A stretch of DNA of 34,455 bases from an uncultured Candidatus Actinomarina sp. (GCA_902622665.1 CACNQV010000007.1:1-34455); one strand, 5' to 3'. Positions 14,591 to 24,943 are shown, counted from the first letter of the stretch. Numbers and translations are program-made. Notes: a model not told the origin generated them from the sequence alone.

Positions 14591-15307
14591 TTTTTCATCA
14601 ATTAAGTTATAAATTTTTGTTGTCATTTCTTCTACAGTTAACTCTTCTGAGTGATTTATTGGGTTTAATATTTCGATAGTTATTTCACCACTTCTCAACC
14701 AAACCTCTCCTTTTCTCATTAGGTTATGTGCATTATGCGTGACTACTGGGATGATAGGAAGTTGAAAATCTTTTGATATGTAAGCAGCTCCTTTTTTAAA
14801 TGGGAGGAGGTCTTTCTGATTACTTCTTTTCCCTTCAGGAAAAATCATGATAGAGTTTTTGTTCTTAATTACTTTTGATATAGATTCGTTAATTTTTTCA
14901 AAATTTGCACTAGCATTTTTTCTATCTATTCTGGGCAGTCCTAAAACTTTTAAAACTCTTCCAAACACTGGAATCCTAAACAACTCAGTTTTTGTAAGAA
15001 ACCTTATTGATACAGGTAAAGCTGTTATATGTGTAAAAATATCTAAAGTAGAGGGATGATTTGATACTACAACATAGCTTTTATTTACATCTATTTTTTC
15101 AGCACCTTTAACAATAAGTTTTATACCAACAAATTTAAGACCGATCCAACCAAAAAATTCATAAATTTTTGTTGCTATAAATTTCCCATTAGGTAAAAAA
15201 GAAGCAGCAATGATTAATAGCATGATTGGAACTAATATAAATATCATAAAAATTGGGAATAGAAAAAATGTTCTAATGAAAATAGAGATTGTGATTTTAC
15301 TTCTCAT
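14579..15307 (-). CDS. plsC: 1-acyl-sn-glycerol-3-phosphate acyltransferase
   Basis: Transfers an acyl chain to lysophosphatidic acid to make phosphatidic acid for membrane lipids. It has an N-terminal membrane segment (residues 8-37), acyltransferase motif I NHPSTLD (H-x4-D, near 83), motif II around FLTKTELFRIPVFG and motif III FPEGKRS (near 155), then PIIPVV as motif IV. The 242 residues are normal for PlsC. A TAAAAT box (15314-15319, minus strand) lies six bases before the ATG, again leaderless. Confidence 0.92.
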   Translation of the reverse strand: MRSKITISIFIRTFFLFPIFMIFILVPIMLLIIAASFLPNGKFIATKIYEFFGWIGLKFVGIKLIVKGAEKIDVNKSYVVVSNHPSTLDIFTHITALPVSIRFLTKTELFRIPVFGRVLKVLGLPRIDRKNASANFEKINESISKVIKNKNSIMIFPEGKRSNQKDLLPFKKGAAYISKDFQLPIIPVVTHNAHNLMRKGEVWLRSGEITIEILNPINHSEELTVEEMTTKIYNLIDEKLKI

Positions 15308-15376
15308 AATTGTATTTTAAAAAAAGAATTGCCCTGATATCAAATAATTGAAATAAATATCATTAAAATTGACTAT

Positions 15377-16090
15377 ATGAAAAAATATTTTATTGTTTTA
15401 CTCATACTATTTGCTTTTTGTGGTGATGGTACTGATCAATCAGAACAGTCCGAATCCTTGAGTTCTAACACAACGGAAGCAACAGTTGTTACTGAAAAAG
15501 AGACAACAACTACCACCGAGATTGTACAATTAGACTCTTTTGAGGGTACAGTTTACGAAATTCAAAAAGATAAAAGTAGAGTAGGTTATTTAGCTCCAAA
15601 GCAATTTTTGAACTCTGGCCTTGAAACAGTAGAAGGTGTTACAAGTGAGATTATTGGTGAATTCACTCTTGAACTTTCTGAATGCGATCAATCAGATTCT
15701 TGTCTTTATATAACAAATTTGTTGATTCGTGTTGACATCTCAACTTTAAAAAGTAATAACTCAATTAGAGATTCAGCAATTAAATCCCAATGGCTTGAAT
15801 CAAAATTATTTCCAGAGGCCGTATTCAAAATAGATGAATTGGTTATTCCAAATAAAAATTTTGATTCTAAAGTTGAAGATACAATAATTGGTAAAATGTC
15901 AATTAGAGAAATTGAGTTAGACACACCCTTTTCTATTACAGCCTCACTCATAGGTGATGAAATACGAATTCAAGGATTTTCAGAAATTGATACTACTTGG
16001 TTTGGCTTTGATGCTCCAACAAAATTTAATGCATGGGAAGTTTTGAACCCAATAGGTTTGACTGTAGATCTGGTTGCAAAGCAAAAATAA
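15377..16090 (+). CDS. YceI-domain lipoprotein
   Basis: Probable secreted, membrane-anchored lipid-binding protein. Residues 1-14 are a short signal peptide ending LFAFC, with Cys15 as the lipobox cysteine. A Ser/Thr/Glu-rich linker (about 20-50, with TTTTTE) follows. The rest is a YceI lipocalin-like domain with VDISTLKSNNSIRD and ESKLFPEAVFKIDEL, matching the family pattern (VD, RD, FP-A-F). YceI proteins bind isoprenoids or other amphiphiles; the ligand here is unknown. Only one or two bases separate its stop from the likely NUDIX start, so the two may be co-expressed. Confidence 0.85.
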   Translation: MKKYFIVLLILFAFCGDGTDQSEQSESLSSNTTEATVVTEKETTTTTEIVQLDSFEGTVYEIQKDKSRVGYLAPKQFLNSGLETVEGVTSEIIGEFTLELSECDQSDSCLYITNLLIRVDISTLKSNNSIRDSAIKSQWLESKLFPEAVFKIDELVIPNKNFDSKVEDTIIGKMSIREIELDTPFSITASLIGDEIRIQGFSEIDTTWFGFDAPTKFNAWEVLNPIGLTVDLVAKQK

Positions 16091-16091
16091 A

Positions 16092-16643
16092 TTGTTAAAA
16101 AATCAATTAGTTTATAAAAAAATTGATAGTTTCGTGGAAAAAACAAAAAATAATTATGCTTCGGTAGCTGTTTTATTTATTGACGAAGTAGAAATTCTGT
16201 TTATAAAGCGATCAGAAAATATGCCTACACATAAAGGACATATAGCATTTCCTGGTGGAAAAAAAGAAAAAAATGATACCAGCATTATTCATACTGCAGT
16301 ACGCGAAGCTACGGAGGAATTATTAATACCGGATTATTTGATCACACCATTTGGATACATTGACTCTGTTGACACAGTAGAGTATAAATTCGAAGTTTTT
16401 CCTATTCTCTGCTTTTTAGAGAACAAACCAAAAAAGTTTAACAAAAATGAAGTACAAAAAGTTTTATATGCATCAATCGATGATCTTAAACACGAAAAAA
16501 ATTGGCTATATAGAGGATTTTATCCAAATGATTGGATTTTTAATATTGATGACGAAATTTTATGGGGTGCTACAGCAAAGATGATTAGAAATATACTCAA
16601 TCTCGATTTAGATTCTAATCAAGACTCCGAGCTTCATCCTTAA
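16092..16643 (+). CDS. NUDIX hydrolase of the CoA-pyrophosphatase type
   Basis: Probably hydrolyses CoA or acyl-CoA to phosphoadenosine phosphate and phosphopantetheine. The upstream CoA-specific motif is present (LFIKRS then GHIAFPGG), followed by the Nudix box GGKKEKNDTSIIHTAVREAT and EEL, with the spacing and Asp typical of the CoA-ase (NudL) branch. The start is uncertain: TTG 16092, one base after the preceding stop, is reported; TTG 16074 would overlap the YceI gene. Neither has a Shine-Dalgarno. The length of about 183 residues is normal. The 3' end overlaps the facing DMT gene by 29 bases, the largest tail-to-tail overlap here. Confidence 0.82.
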   Translation: MLKNQLVYKKIDSFVEKTKNNYASVAVLFIDEVEILFIKRSENMPTHKGHIAFPGGKKEKNDTSIIHTAVREATEELLIPDYLITPFGYIDSVDTVEYKFEVFPILCFLENKPKKFNKNEVQKVLYASIDDLKHEKNWLYRGFYPNDWIFNIDDEILWGATAKMIRNILNLDLDSNQDSELHP

Positions 16644-17520
16644 CTGCTAAATAAAGAGAAATAAATATAAAAAATAATGTTACAAAAAAAATATTATTTA
16701 TTACTTCATCAAGAAAAATATAGCCAACATAAATTCCCACGATTGGAACAACATAGTCAACTAGAGTTGTAAACGTAGCTGAAAGCCTTTTAATTGTATA
16801 AAAGAACAGGGAATAGTTAAATATATCCATAAAAACTAATCCAGACAACCTAAGGGCCTGAGAACTATTTAAAATTTCAATCTCCCCTCCAAGAATAAAA
16901 AACAATATTAAAGAAAAAATTGTACTTGCTATCCATTGAATCAAAAGATATGTCTTAGCAGGAATATATTGAGAGTCTTTTTTATTTGTAATATTACTTA
17001 AAGCAAGTCCCTGTACACCGATAAGTGCCAGCAGTCCTCCAGTAATTAGATCTCCATCATTTGATAGCCCAGTAGCTCCTGAAGCAAAAAGTAAAATTAG
17101 TCCACTAAGGCCTACAAATACCGAAATAACTTTTAGCCGTGTAATTTTCTCTTCTTTATAAATTAAATAAACCCAGAAGACTGTGAACATAGGAATTGTA
17201 GAAATAAAAATACTTTGGAGACCAGAAGAAATACTTTTTAAAGCATAAATAAAAGTCCAACCCGGAATAGTTATTGCTAAAAACCCGGTTAGTGTGCCTT
17301 TTAAAAAATATTTTTTATTGATTTCAGAAATAAACTCTTTCAAACAATAAATAGAAAGTAAAAAAGTTACGAGTGTGATTCTGGCAGTAACAACAAAAAT
17401 CTCACTTACACCATCTACTAATAAACTCCTGTTTAGCAAACCATGAAAACCAAATAAAACTCCGATTATTATTATGTTTATTAATCCTGCATTGGCTGAT
17501 AACTTATATTCAGATTTTAT
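16615..17520 (-). CDS. EamA/DMT-family transporter, inferred ATA start
   Basis: Ten-helix drug/metabolite transporter, probably an exporter of unknown substrate. From the first ordinary start codon (TTG 17439) the protein has 274 residues and only nine membrane helices. The same frame continues upstream to an in-frame stop (17548-17550) without ATG, GTG or TTG, and encodes a clear first helix, NAGLINIIIIGVLFGFHG. GGAGAG (17526-17531, minus strand) lies five bases before an ATA at 17518-17520; starting there gives 301 residues and ten helices, normal for the family. I therefore report the ATA start, with moderate confidence in that codon but good confidence in the N-terminal extension. The family call rests on the helix pattern and the two EamA repeats (about 20-150 and 170-295). 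Confidence 0.75.
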   Translation of the reverse strand: MKSEYKLSANAGLINIIIIGVLFGFHGLLNRSLLVDGVSEIFVVTARITLVTFLLSIYCLKEFISEINKKYFLKGTLTGFLAITIPGWTFIYALKSISSGLQSIFISTIPMFTVFWVYLIYKEEKITRLKVISVFVGLSGLILLFASGATGLSNDGDLITGGLLALIGVQGLALSNITNKKDSQYIPAKTYLLIQWIASTIFSLILFFILGGEIEILNSSQALRLSGLVFMDIFNYSLFFYTIKRLSATFTTLVDYVVPIVGIYVGYIFLDEVINNIFFVTLFFIFISLYLAVKDEARSLD

Positions 17521-17561
17521 AAAAACTCTCCAATTTGATTTAGTTTATTAGAATAGCAGAT

Positions 17562-18536
17562 ATGAAAACAGTTTTTTCTGGTATCCAGCCAAGTGGCCTA
17601 GTTCATCTAGGAAATTTACTTGGTGCAATAAATAATTGGGTCAAGCTATCAAACGAAAACAGTAAAAATTATTTTTGCATTGTTGATCTGCATTCTTTAA
17701 CAGGACTACCTAGTAAGGATGATCTAAAAAAAAGTATAAATGATACTTTAAAAGTACTTTTAGCATCTGGAATTAATACCAAAACTTCGGTCATATACAC
17801 GCAAAGTAATCTTCAGGAACATGCCTATCTTTCTTGGATATTGTCTAATTTTTGCCAAGTTGGAGAACTACAACGAATGACTCAATTTAAAGAAAAAGCT
17901 TCTTCTTTTGGCACACATTCAGGTTTATTGACATACCCAATCTTGATGGCCTCTGATATTTTAATTCATAAAGCTAATGAAGTTCCTGTAGGAGATGATC
18001 AAACTCAGCATCTTGAATTGACTAGGAATATAGCGGAGCGTTTTAATGCAAATTATGGAGAAATATTTCCAATTCCTGAAAAAACAAGTGGAAAATCGGG
18101 TGCTCGCTTGATGTCTTTAAGGCATCCAGAAAGTAAAATGTCTAAAAGCTCCGATGATATTAATGGAACTATTTACTTTAACGATGAGAAAGACAACATA
18201 TTGAAAAAATTTAAATCTTCTGTTACTGATTCTGAAAATATTGTTAGATACGATCTTAAAAATAAACCAGGTATTAGTAATTTGATTGAAATTTATGCTG
18301 CAGTTAATGACAAAGAAATATCTGAGACTGAAAAAGAATTTGAAAATTCACAATATGGAGAATTCAAAATAGCTGTAGCTGAAACAGTAATTGATTACCT
18401 TGATCCAATAAAAAAGAATTTTGATGAATTAACCGCTAATGATATAGATGATATTGTCGTATCTAATTTAAAATCAGCAAAAGATTCTGCACAAAAAACA
18501 ATTATTGAAGTAGAAGAAGCTCTAGGTATAAATTGA
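17562..18536 (+). CDS. trpS: Tryptophanyl-tRNA synthetase
   Basis: Charges tRNA-Trp with tryptophan. The 324 residues form a compact class-I synthetase with the HIGH-equivalent GIQPSGLVHLGNLLG (residues 7-21), the Trp-pocket segment YPILMASDIL, PVGDDQTQHLELTR and the KMSKS loop (SKMSKSSDD, near 193). TAGAAT (17549-17554) lies seven bases before the ATG, suggesting a leaderless mRNA. The gene ends in TGA, one of several showing that TGA is a stop in this genome. Confidence 0.96.
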   Translation: MKTVFSGIQPSGLVHLGNLLGAINNWVKLSNENSKNYFCIVDLHSLTGLPSKDDLKKSINDTLKVLLASGINTKTSVIYTQSNLQEHAYLSWILSNFCQVGELQRMTQFKEKASSFGTHSGLLTYPILMASDILIHKANEVPVGDDQTQHLELTRNIAERFNANYGEIFPIPEKTSGKSGARLMSLRHPESKMSKSSDDINGTIYFNDEKDNILKKFKSSVTDSENIVRYDLKNKPGISNLIEIYAAVNDKEISETEKEFENSQYGEFKIAVAETVIDYLDPIKKNFDELTANDIDDIVVSNLKSAKDSAQKTIIEVEEALGIN

Positions 18537-18573
18537 AAATAATTTTATTTCCGAAAGAAATTTCTTTTCTTTA

Positions 18574-20715
18574 ATGTCAGCAGATACTCAAATTCCAGAT
18601 GAGTGGAAAAATATTCTCAACGCAAGCCAAATTGAAGCTGTAACTACTATTAATGGTCCAATTTTAATTATGGCTGGAGCAGGATCTGGTAAAACAAGAG
18701 TACTTACACATAGATATGCTCATTTGGTTAAGCAACATAAAGTTGATATAGAGCAGATATTAGCTATTACATTCACAAACAAAGCTGCTGAGGAAATGAA
18801 ATTGCGTATTGGTAATTTATTGAATTTAAAAATCTCTCCTAAATGGATATCCACTTTTCATAGCTTATGTGTAAAAATCCTCAGAATTCATGGAGATAAA
18901 ATTGGTTATAAAAATAATTTTTCGATTTACGATCAATCAGACTCAAACAAAGTAGTAAGAAACTGCATGTCAGAAAATAATGTTGATTTAAAGCAGTACT
19001 CACCAAAAAGATTTCAAGCTCACATTTCAAATTTAAAAAATAATATGATTTCCCCAGGAGAGGCCCTGCAGAATGCAGAATCATTTTTTGAAGTTAAAGT
19101 TGCAGAAATATATTCAAGTTATGAAAAGAAATTAATTTTGTCCAACTCTATGGATTTTGATGACTTATTAATCAAAACTGTAGAACTTTTGAATACAAAT
19201 GAGCAAATACTACATTATTGGTCGAATAAGTTTCAATTTGTCATGGTAGATGAATATCAAGATACAAATTATGTTCAATATAAGCTTGTTGAACTATTGA
19301 GCTCAAATAATCAAAATGTATGTGTTGTTGGCGATTCCGATCAAAGTATTTATGCCTTTAGAGGTGCGGATATAAGGAATATTATTGAGTTCGAAAAAGA
19401 TTTTAAAAACGCAAAGATAATTCAACTTGATAAAAACTATAGATCAACAAAAAAAATATTAGATTTGGCAAACACAATTATTTCAAATAATCCAAGAAAA
19501 ATTAAAAAGAATCTTTGGACTGATAATGAAGATGGTCTTGAAATAAGTTCTTTGAGATTTAGATCTGAAAAAGATGAATCAAGATGGGTAGCTGAAGAAG
19601 TTAAGGAGATTCTTGAGAGTGATAAAGAAGCAGAAGTTGCAATTTTCTACAGAACAAATAGTCAATCTAGATTATTTGAAGAAGAGTTAAGAAAATTAAA
19701 TATAAACCACAAGCTAATTGGCAGTGTTAGATTTTATGACAGAAAGGAAATAAAAGATGTAATTTCTTATTTGAAATTTTTAGTAAATGAAAATGATGTA
19801 GTTTCTTTTGAAAGAATTGTCAATGTTCCAAAAAGAGGGATTGGGGAGTCAAGTGTTAAGAAGCTAAGAGATTATATTGACAAACATGAAATGTCGATAT
19901 TCGAATTACTGCAAGATATTGAACAGGTTGAGAGCATCTCTCCAAGAATAAAAAATAAATTGATAGAATTCAAAAATTTGATTTTAGATTTAAAAACTTT
20001 TTCGCTTGATGGCCCATCAAAATCTATAGAGAAAATTATCGATTTAACTGGTTATAAAATGAATCTCATTAAAGAAGGAACAATGGAATCACAAATGAGA
20101 CTTGAAAATATTGAAGAGCTATTAAATTCTGCATATAATTTTGAAAATCTTTATGAAGAGGAGATTGATGAACCCTATGCAAAATTGCGAGACTATCTTG
20201 AATCAATAGCACTCTTTTCAGAAACTGATGAACTCAAAGACTCGGATAAAGTTTTATTAATGACTTTACATAATGCAAAAGGTTTAGAGTTTCCTTATGT
20301 CTTCATGACAGGAATGGAAGAAAATCTTTTTCCACACGAAAGAAGCTCACATGGTGACCAATCAGAAATTGAAGAAGAGAGAAGACTTTGTTATGTTGGT
20401 GTAACCAGAGCAGAAAAAAAGCTTTATTTATCGCATGCATGGTCTAGGACTTTGTGGGGTGGTACAACATATAACTTACCAAGTAGATTTCTAGATGAGG
20501 GATCAGAACATTTTGAAACTAAAGATTTTTCTCCAGAATTTCATGAGTCAAATGAAAAGAATAATTCGTCATCAGTTGGCCAAAAAATTATTCATGATAA
20601 ATACGGAGAAGGAGTAATAAAGGAAGTTCAAGGAAATGAAATTACAGTTGAATTTTCAGATGATATAGGAACTAAATATTTAGACATAGAATGGGCTCCA
20701 ATAAAATTTCTATAA
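18574..20715 (+). CDS. pcrA: UvrD/PcrA-type DNA helicase
   Basis: Superfamily-1A 3'-5' helicase for repair and for removing proteins from DNA. The motifs in order are Q (LNASQIEAV), I (MAGAGSGKT), Ia (ITFTNKAAEEM), II (VDEYQDTN), III (VVGDSDQSIYAFRGAD), IV (LDKNYRS), V (TLHNAKGLEF) and VI (YVGVTRAEKKLY). The C-terminal 50 residues, with KIIHDKYGEGVIKEV and YAPI-like WAPIKFL, are the PcrA tail that contacts RNA polymerase. At 713 residues it is full length. It starts 37 bases after trpS. Confidence 0.94.
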   Translation: MSADTQIPDEWKNILNASQIEAVTTINGPILIMAGAGSGKTRVLTHRYAHLVKQHKVDIEQILAITFTNKAAEEMKLRIGNLLNLKISPKWISTFHSLCVKILRIHGDKIGYKNNFSIYDQSDSNKVVRNCMSENNVDLKQYSPKRFQAHISNLKNNMISPGEALQNAESFFEVKVAEIYSSYEKKLILSNSMDFDDLLIKTVELLNTNEQILHYWSNKFQFVMVDEYQDTNYVQYKLVELLSSNNQNVCVVGDSDQSIYAFRGADIRNIIEFEKDFKNAKIIQLDKNYRSTKKILDLANTIISNNPRKIKKNLWTDNEDGLEISSLRFRSEKDESRWVAEEVKEILESDKEAEVAIFYRTNSQSRLFEEELRKLNINHKLIGSVRFYDRKEIKDVISYLKFLVNENDVVSFERIVNVPKRGIGESSVKKLRDYIDKHEMSIFELLQDIEQVESISPRIKNKLIEFKNLILDLKTFSLDGPSKSIEKIIDLTGYKMNLIKEGTMESQMRLENIEELLNSAYNFENLYEEEIDEPYAKLRDYLESIALFSETDELKDSDKVLLMTLHNAKGLEFPYVFMTGMEENLFPHERSSHGDQSEIEEERRLCYVGVTRAEKKLYLSHAWSRTLWGGTTYNLPSRFLDEGSEHFETKDFSPEFHESNEKNNSSSVGQKIIHDKYGEGVIKEVQGNEITVEFSDDIGTKYLDIEWAPIKFL

Positions 20716-20767
20716 ACGCACAGCATAAATTTTATTTTTTTGTAATCTATATTCTTGTTATAACATT

Positions 20768-21901
20768 ATGAATCTTTTTGAATACCAAGGTAAAAGACTT
20801 TATCAAGACTTTTCTATTCCAACACCCAAATCTATTTTTGTATCAAACATATCTGAAATTTCAGATGATCATGGATTAACATATCCAGTTGTGGTTAAGG
20901 CCCAAGTTCAGGTCGGCGGAAGAGGTAAAGCCGGTGGTATAAAAGTCGCAAAAGATTTTGATGAACTTACTAAATTTTCTGATGAAATTTTAGGAATGGA
21001 TATCAAAGGCCATACTGTAGAGAGCCTTTTACTAGAAGAGGCTTCAAATATATTAGAAGAATATTATATTTCTTTCACACTTGATAGATCAGCAAAATCT
21101 TACTTAATGATGCTTAGCGCAAAAGGTGGTATGGATATTGAAGAAGTAGCAGAAAAAAACCCGGACGATTTAATTATGCTTCATATTTCTCCTTCTAAAG
21201 GATTAGATTCGGAAACAATTCATAAGTCTGTAGATGATGCAAAACTCAATGAAAATTATAAAGTTGAATTAAGCGAAGTTATTTCCAAATTATATAAATT
21301 ATTTGTAGAAGGTGATTGTGATTTAGTTGAAGTTAATCCACTTGCAATTACTGACCATGGAGTTTCTGCTTTAGATTCAAAAGTTTCATTAGACATGAAT
21401 GCTATTTATAGACACGAAAATTTTAAAAATTTTGAAAATGAAATACCAATTCCAGTTTCGGAGCAATTTGCCAAAGAAAAAAACCTTAATTTTATAAAGC
21501 TTGAAGGAAGCGTTGGAATTATTGGTAATGGCGCAGGTTTAGTGATGTCTACTCTGGATGTTGTATCTGAACATGGTGGAATGGCAGCAAACTTTTTAGA
21601 TATAGGTGGTGGCGCAAAAGCTGAGACTGTTACAGCAGCATTGGAAGTATTGGAATCAGAGGATAACGTTAAAAGTGTATTAATTAATATATTTGGTGGA
21701 ATTACAAGGTGTGACCTTGTAGCCAATGGGATAGTTGAAGCAACAAAAGGCAAAGAACTTAAATGGCCGATAATTGTTAGGCTTGATGGAACTAATTCAA
21801 AAGAAGGATTATCTATTTTGGAACAACACACAAATGAAAAAATTACAATATCTAGTTCTATGGATGAAGCAGCAAAGTTAGCAGTCGAGGGAGCAGTTTA
21901 A
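20768..21901 (+). CDS. sucC: Succinyl-CoA ligase, beta subunit
   Basis: Nucleotide-binding ATP-grasp subunit of the enzyme interconverting succinyl-CoA and succinate, with ATP or GTP formation. The 377 residues begin MNLFEYQGK, typical of Suc[17 protein letters not shown] is the ATP-grasp glycine loop, VEVNPLA and LDSKVSLD carry metal ligands, and the C-terminal domain shows [19 protein letters not shown] and [10 protein letters not shown]. Its TAA overlaps the sucD ATG by one base. It heads a sucC-sucD-icd-mdh operon. The 52-base gap upstream is AT-rich and shows no certain promoter. Confidence 0.96.
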   Translation: MNLFEYQGKRLYQDFSIPTPKSIFVSNISEISDDHGLTYPVVVKAQVQVGGRGKAGGIKVAKDFDELTKFSDEILGMDIKGHTVESLLLEEASNILEEYYISFTLDRSAKSYLMMLSAKGGMDIEEVAEKNPDDLIMLHISPSKGLDSETIHKSVDDAKLNENYKVELSEVISKLYKLFVEGDCDLVEVNPLAITDHGVSALDSKVSLDMNAIYRHENFKNFENEIPIPVSEQFAKEKNLNFIKLEGSVGIIGNGAGLVMSTLDVVSEHGGMAANFLDIGGGAKAETVTAALEVLESEDNVKSVLINIFGGITRCDLVANGIVEATKGKELKWPIIVRLDGTNSKEGLSILEQHTNEKITISSSMDEAAKLAVEGAV

Positions 21902-22770
21902 TGTCTATTTTTATAAATAATGATACAAAAGTTGTAGTCCAAGGCCTAACTGGTGAACAGGGAAAATTTCATGCATTGAGAAATAGAGATTATGGTACAA
22001 AAGTCGTTGCAGGCACAAGACCTGGAAAAGGTGGAGAATCTGTAGAGGGAATTCCAATTTACAATACGGTTGAAGAAGCAGTAGATGCAACTGGAGCAAA
22101 TACAGCTATGACATTTGTCCCGCCTCCATTTGCAAAAGATGCAGTTTTAGAAGCTGCATATGCTGGGTGTGATTTAATAGTTTGTATAACTGAAGGAATT
22201 CCTGCAAAGGATGAAGCAGAAATGTATGATATCTTAAAAGAAAATACATCTTCAAGATTACTTGGTCCAAATTGCCCCGGATTAATTTCTCCAGGTAAAT
22301 CTAACGTTGGAATTATGCCTCACGAAATAACAATTGAGGGGAACGTTGGTGTTGTCTCTAGATCTGGAACATTAACATATCAAGCAGTTCTTGAGTTAAC
22401 AAATTTAAATATTGGCCAATCAACTTGTATTGGCATTGGGGGTGACCCCGTTCCAGGTACATCTTTTATTGATGTACTTGATGCTTTTCAAAATGATCCA
22501 CAGACAGAGGCCATTGTTATGATTGGTGAAATAGGTGGAAGCGCTGAAGAGGAAGCAGCGGAGTTTATTAAAAAGAATGTTACAAAACCTGTGGTTTCAT
22601 ACATTGCTGGACTTACAGCTCCACCCGGTAAAAAGATGGGTCATGCTGGTGCAATTGTTTCTGGAAATAAAGGTACTGCTAGTGCTAAAATTGAAGCACT
22701 AACTGATGCCGGTGCAAATGTCGTTAAAAACCCTACACGGATTGGTCAAGCGATTAAGGATGTTGTATGA
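21901..22770 (+). CDS. sucD: Succinyl-CoA ligase, alpha subunit
   Basis: CoA-binding and catalytic subunit of 289 residues. The N-terminal CoA-binding fold has [14 protein letters not shown] and [17 protein letters not shown] and SRSGTLTYQ follow, and the phosphorylated catalytic His lies in KMGHAGAIV near residue 243. It forms the active heterodimer with the SucC encoded immediately upstream. It ends in TGA overlapping the icd ATG by four bases. Confidence 0.96.
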   Translation: MSIFINNDTKVVVQGLTGEQGKFHALRNRDYGTKVVAGTRPGKGGESVEGIPIYNTVEEAVDATGANTAMTFVPPPFAKDAVLEAAYAGCDLIVCITEGIPAKDEAEMYDILKENTSSRLLGPNCPGLISPGKSNVGIMPHEITIEGNVGVVSRSGTLTYQAVLELTNLNIGQSTCIGIGGDPVPGTSFIDVLDAFQNDPQTEAIVMIGEIGGSAEEEAAEFIKKNVTKPVVSYIAGLTAPPGKKMGHAGAIVSGNKGTASAKIEALTDAGANVVKNPTRIGQAIKDVV

Positions 22771-24002
22771 ATGAAAATTTAAGCAGAAAAGATTTAGAAT
22801 TAGCGATTCAAAAAACTAGAGATTCATTCGACACAGACAAACCAGTCGTTCCTTTTATTGAAGGAGATGGCATAGGTATAGATATTTGGCCTGCTTCACA
22901 GAAAGTTTTTGATGCTGCTGTAGAAAAAGCCTATTCAAATGAAAGAAAGATTGATTGGCAAGAAGTGCTTGCTGGTCAAAAAGCATTTGATAATACAAGT
23001 GAATGGTTGCCAGATAAGACAATTGAAATGTTTGATCAGTTTGGAATTGGCATCAAGGGTCCTCTTACAACACCAGTAGGAGGAGGAATTAGGTCAATCA
23101 ACGTTGCAATTAGACAAAAATTAGATTTATATGCCTGTTTGAGACCACTTAGATGGTTTGAAGGAGTTGAAACACCTACAAAAAATCCAGGGAATGTAGA
23201 CATTGCACTATTCCGTGAAAATACTGAAGATGTCTATTCAGGGAAAGAATTAGAAATGGACTCTAAAGATGTAGTTAAATTAAATAAATTTTTAAAAAAA
23301 GAATTCAATTGGGATATTAGAAGTGATAGTGGTATTGGAATTAAGCCAATATCAAAGACTGCTTCTGAACGACTAATTCGATCTGCACTAAATTATGCTG
23401 TTGAGAATGACAAAAAAAATCTGGCCATTGTTCACAAGGGGAACATTATGAAATTTACAGAAGGTGCATTTAGAGCTTGGGGTTATGAATTGGTAAAAAA
23501 TGAATTTTCTGATGTAGCTGTTGCTTGGGAAGACTGCAATGGCGATTCGGGAGATAAAATTTTAGTCCAAGATGTTATTGCAGATGCCTTTTTACAACAA
23601 ATATTAGTTAAACCACATGAGTTTGATGTTATAGCAACAACAAATTTGAATGGAGATTATGCATCGGATGCTTTAGCTGCACAGATAGGTGGGATTGGAA
23701 TAAGTCCCGGAGGAAATATAAATTATGAAAATGGTAAATCAGTTTTTGAGGCTACTCATGGAACCGCACCAAAGTATGCTGGACAGGATAAAGCTAATCC
23801 TGGCTCCTTAATATTATCGGGAGAGATGATGTTTAGATATATGGGGTGGAGTGAAGCTTCAGATCTTATTATTAATGCTATGGAAAAATCAATTAGTGAA
23901 GGAAATGTGACCTACGATCTTGCTAGAGGTCGAACAGATGCTACAACACTATCTTCTTCTGATTTTGCAGCAAGTTTAGTTGAAAATATAGAAAGTTTTT
24001 AA
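22767..24002 (+). CDS. icd: Isocitrate dehydrogenase (NADP), homodimeric E. coli type
   Basis: Oxidatively decarboxylates isocitrate to 2-oxoglutarate. The 411 residues align with E. coli Icd rather than with the monomeric enzyme common in many Actinobacteria. Shared motifs are [22 protein letters not shown] (the Ser that AceK phosphorylates in E. coli), [23 protein letters not shown] and [18 protein letters not shown]-determining residues are present: Lys-Tyr in [13 protein letters not shown], and Tyr and Arg in TYDLAR. It overlaps sucD by four bases and is followed by mdh after two bases. Confidence 0.95.
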   Translation: MNENLSRKDLELAIQKTRDSFDTDKPVVPFIEGDGIGIDIWPASQKVFDAAVEKAYSNERKIDWQEVLAGQKAFDNTSEWLPDKTIEMFDQFGIGIKGPLTTPVGGGIRSINVAIRQKLDLYACLRPLRWFEGVETPTKNPGNVDIALFRENTEDVYSGKELEMDSKDVVKLNKFLKKEFNWDIRSDSGIGIKPISKTASERLIRSALNYAVENDKKNLAIVHKGNIMKFTEGAFRAWGYELVKNEFSDVAVAWEDCNGDSGDKILVQDVIADAFLQQILVKPHEFDVIATTNLNGDYASDALAAQIGGIGISPGGNINYENGKSVFEATHGTAPKYAGQDKANPGSLILSGEMMFRYMGWSEASDLIINAMEKSISEGNVTYDLARGRTDATTLSSSDFAASLVENIESF

Positions 24003-24004
24003 AT

Positions 24005-24943
24005 ATGAATAAAGTAACTGTTGTTGGTGCTGGAAAATATGGTTCTATGACTGCACTTAGAGTAGCCGAGTATGATCTTGTTGATTCTGTTGTGATGACT
24101 GATATTGTCGATGGCCTTCCCCAAGGACTTGCTCTTGATATGAATCAATCAAGATATGTTGAGAATTTTTCTAGCAAAATAATTGGAACAAATGATTATG
24201 AAGATACTTCCGACAGTGATGTTGTAGTTATTACGGCAGGCTTACCAAGAAAACCTGGCATGACCAGAATGGATTTGCTTGAAGTTAATGCAAATATAGT
24301 TAGTGATGTTACTAAACAAATTCTAAATTATTCTGAATCACCGATCATAATTGTTGTTACTAATCCATTAGATCAAATGACAACTCTAGTATCTGAGGTG
24401 TCTGGCTTACCTAAAAACAAAGTAATTGGTCAAGCAGGTGTTTTAGATTCTTCTCGTTTTGCATACTTTATTTCTGAAAAATTAGGAATAAATATGAATG
24501 ATATTGAAGCGTTAACCCTAGGAAGTCATGGCGAAACAATGGTTCCAGTTCCTTCGCAATGCAAAGTTTCAGGTAAGCCTCTTAAAGATTTATTAAGCAA
24601 TGATGAAATTTCAGAATTAGTTAAAAAGACTTCCGATGGTGGTGCCGAAATTGTTGGCCTACTCAAAACTGGAAGCGCATATTTTGCACCATCTTCTGCT
24701 GCAGCAACAATGGTTAAGTCAATTGTTTCAAATTCTAATGAAATAATGCCTGCATGTTCCTGGGTTAATGGTGAATTTGGTATTAATGAAGTATTTTTAG
24801 GAGTTCCAACGATGCTTGGCTCAAGCGGTGTTACAAAAGTTGTTGAAATTGAACTGCATGAAGATGAGTTAGATGCGCTTAAAACTGCCTCAGAGGCTGT
24901 AAAAACTAAGGTAGAAGAACTCAATAGCATATTAAGTCAATAA
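24005..24943 (+). CDS. mdh: Malate dehydrogenase, LDH-like type
   Basis: Oxidises malate to oxaloacetate with NAD. The 312 residues show VTVVGAGKYGSM as the nucleotide loop, Asp33 in MTDIVDG (NAD preference), the substrate-specificity loop GLPRKPGMTRMDLL with the malate-binding arginines, VVTNPLDQMT and the catalytic His in LGSHGETMVP. It is of the lactate-dehydrogenase-like tetrameric class often seen next to icd and sucCD. It is the last gene of the TCA operon. Confidence 0.94.
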   Translation: MNKVTVVGAGKYGSMTALRVAEYDLVDSVVMTDIVDGLPQGLALDMNQSRYVENFSSKIIGTNDYEDTSDSDVVVITAGLPRKPGMTRMDLLEVNANIVSDVTKQILNYSESPIIIVVTNPLDQMTTLVSEVSGLPKNKVIGQAGVLDSSRFAYFISEKLGINMNDIEALTLGSHGETMVPVPSQCKVSGKPLKDLLSNDEISELVKKTSDGGAEIVGLLKTGSAYFAPSSAAATMVKSIVSNSNEIMPACSWVNGEFGINEVFLGVPTMLGSSGVTKVVEIELHEDELDALKTASEAVKTKVEELNSILSQ

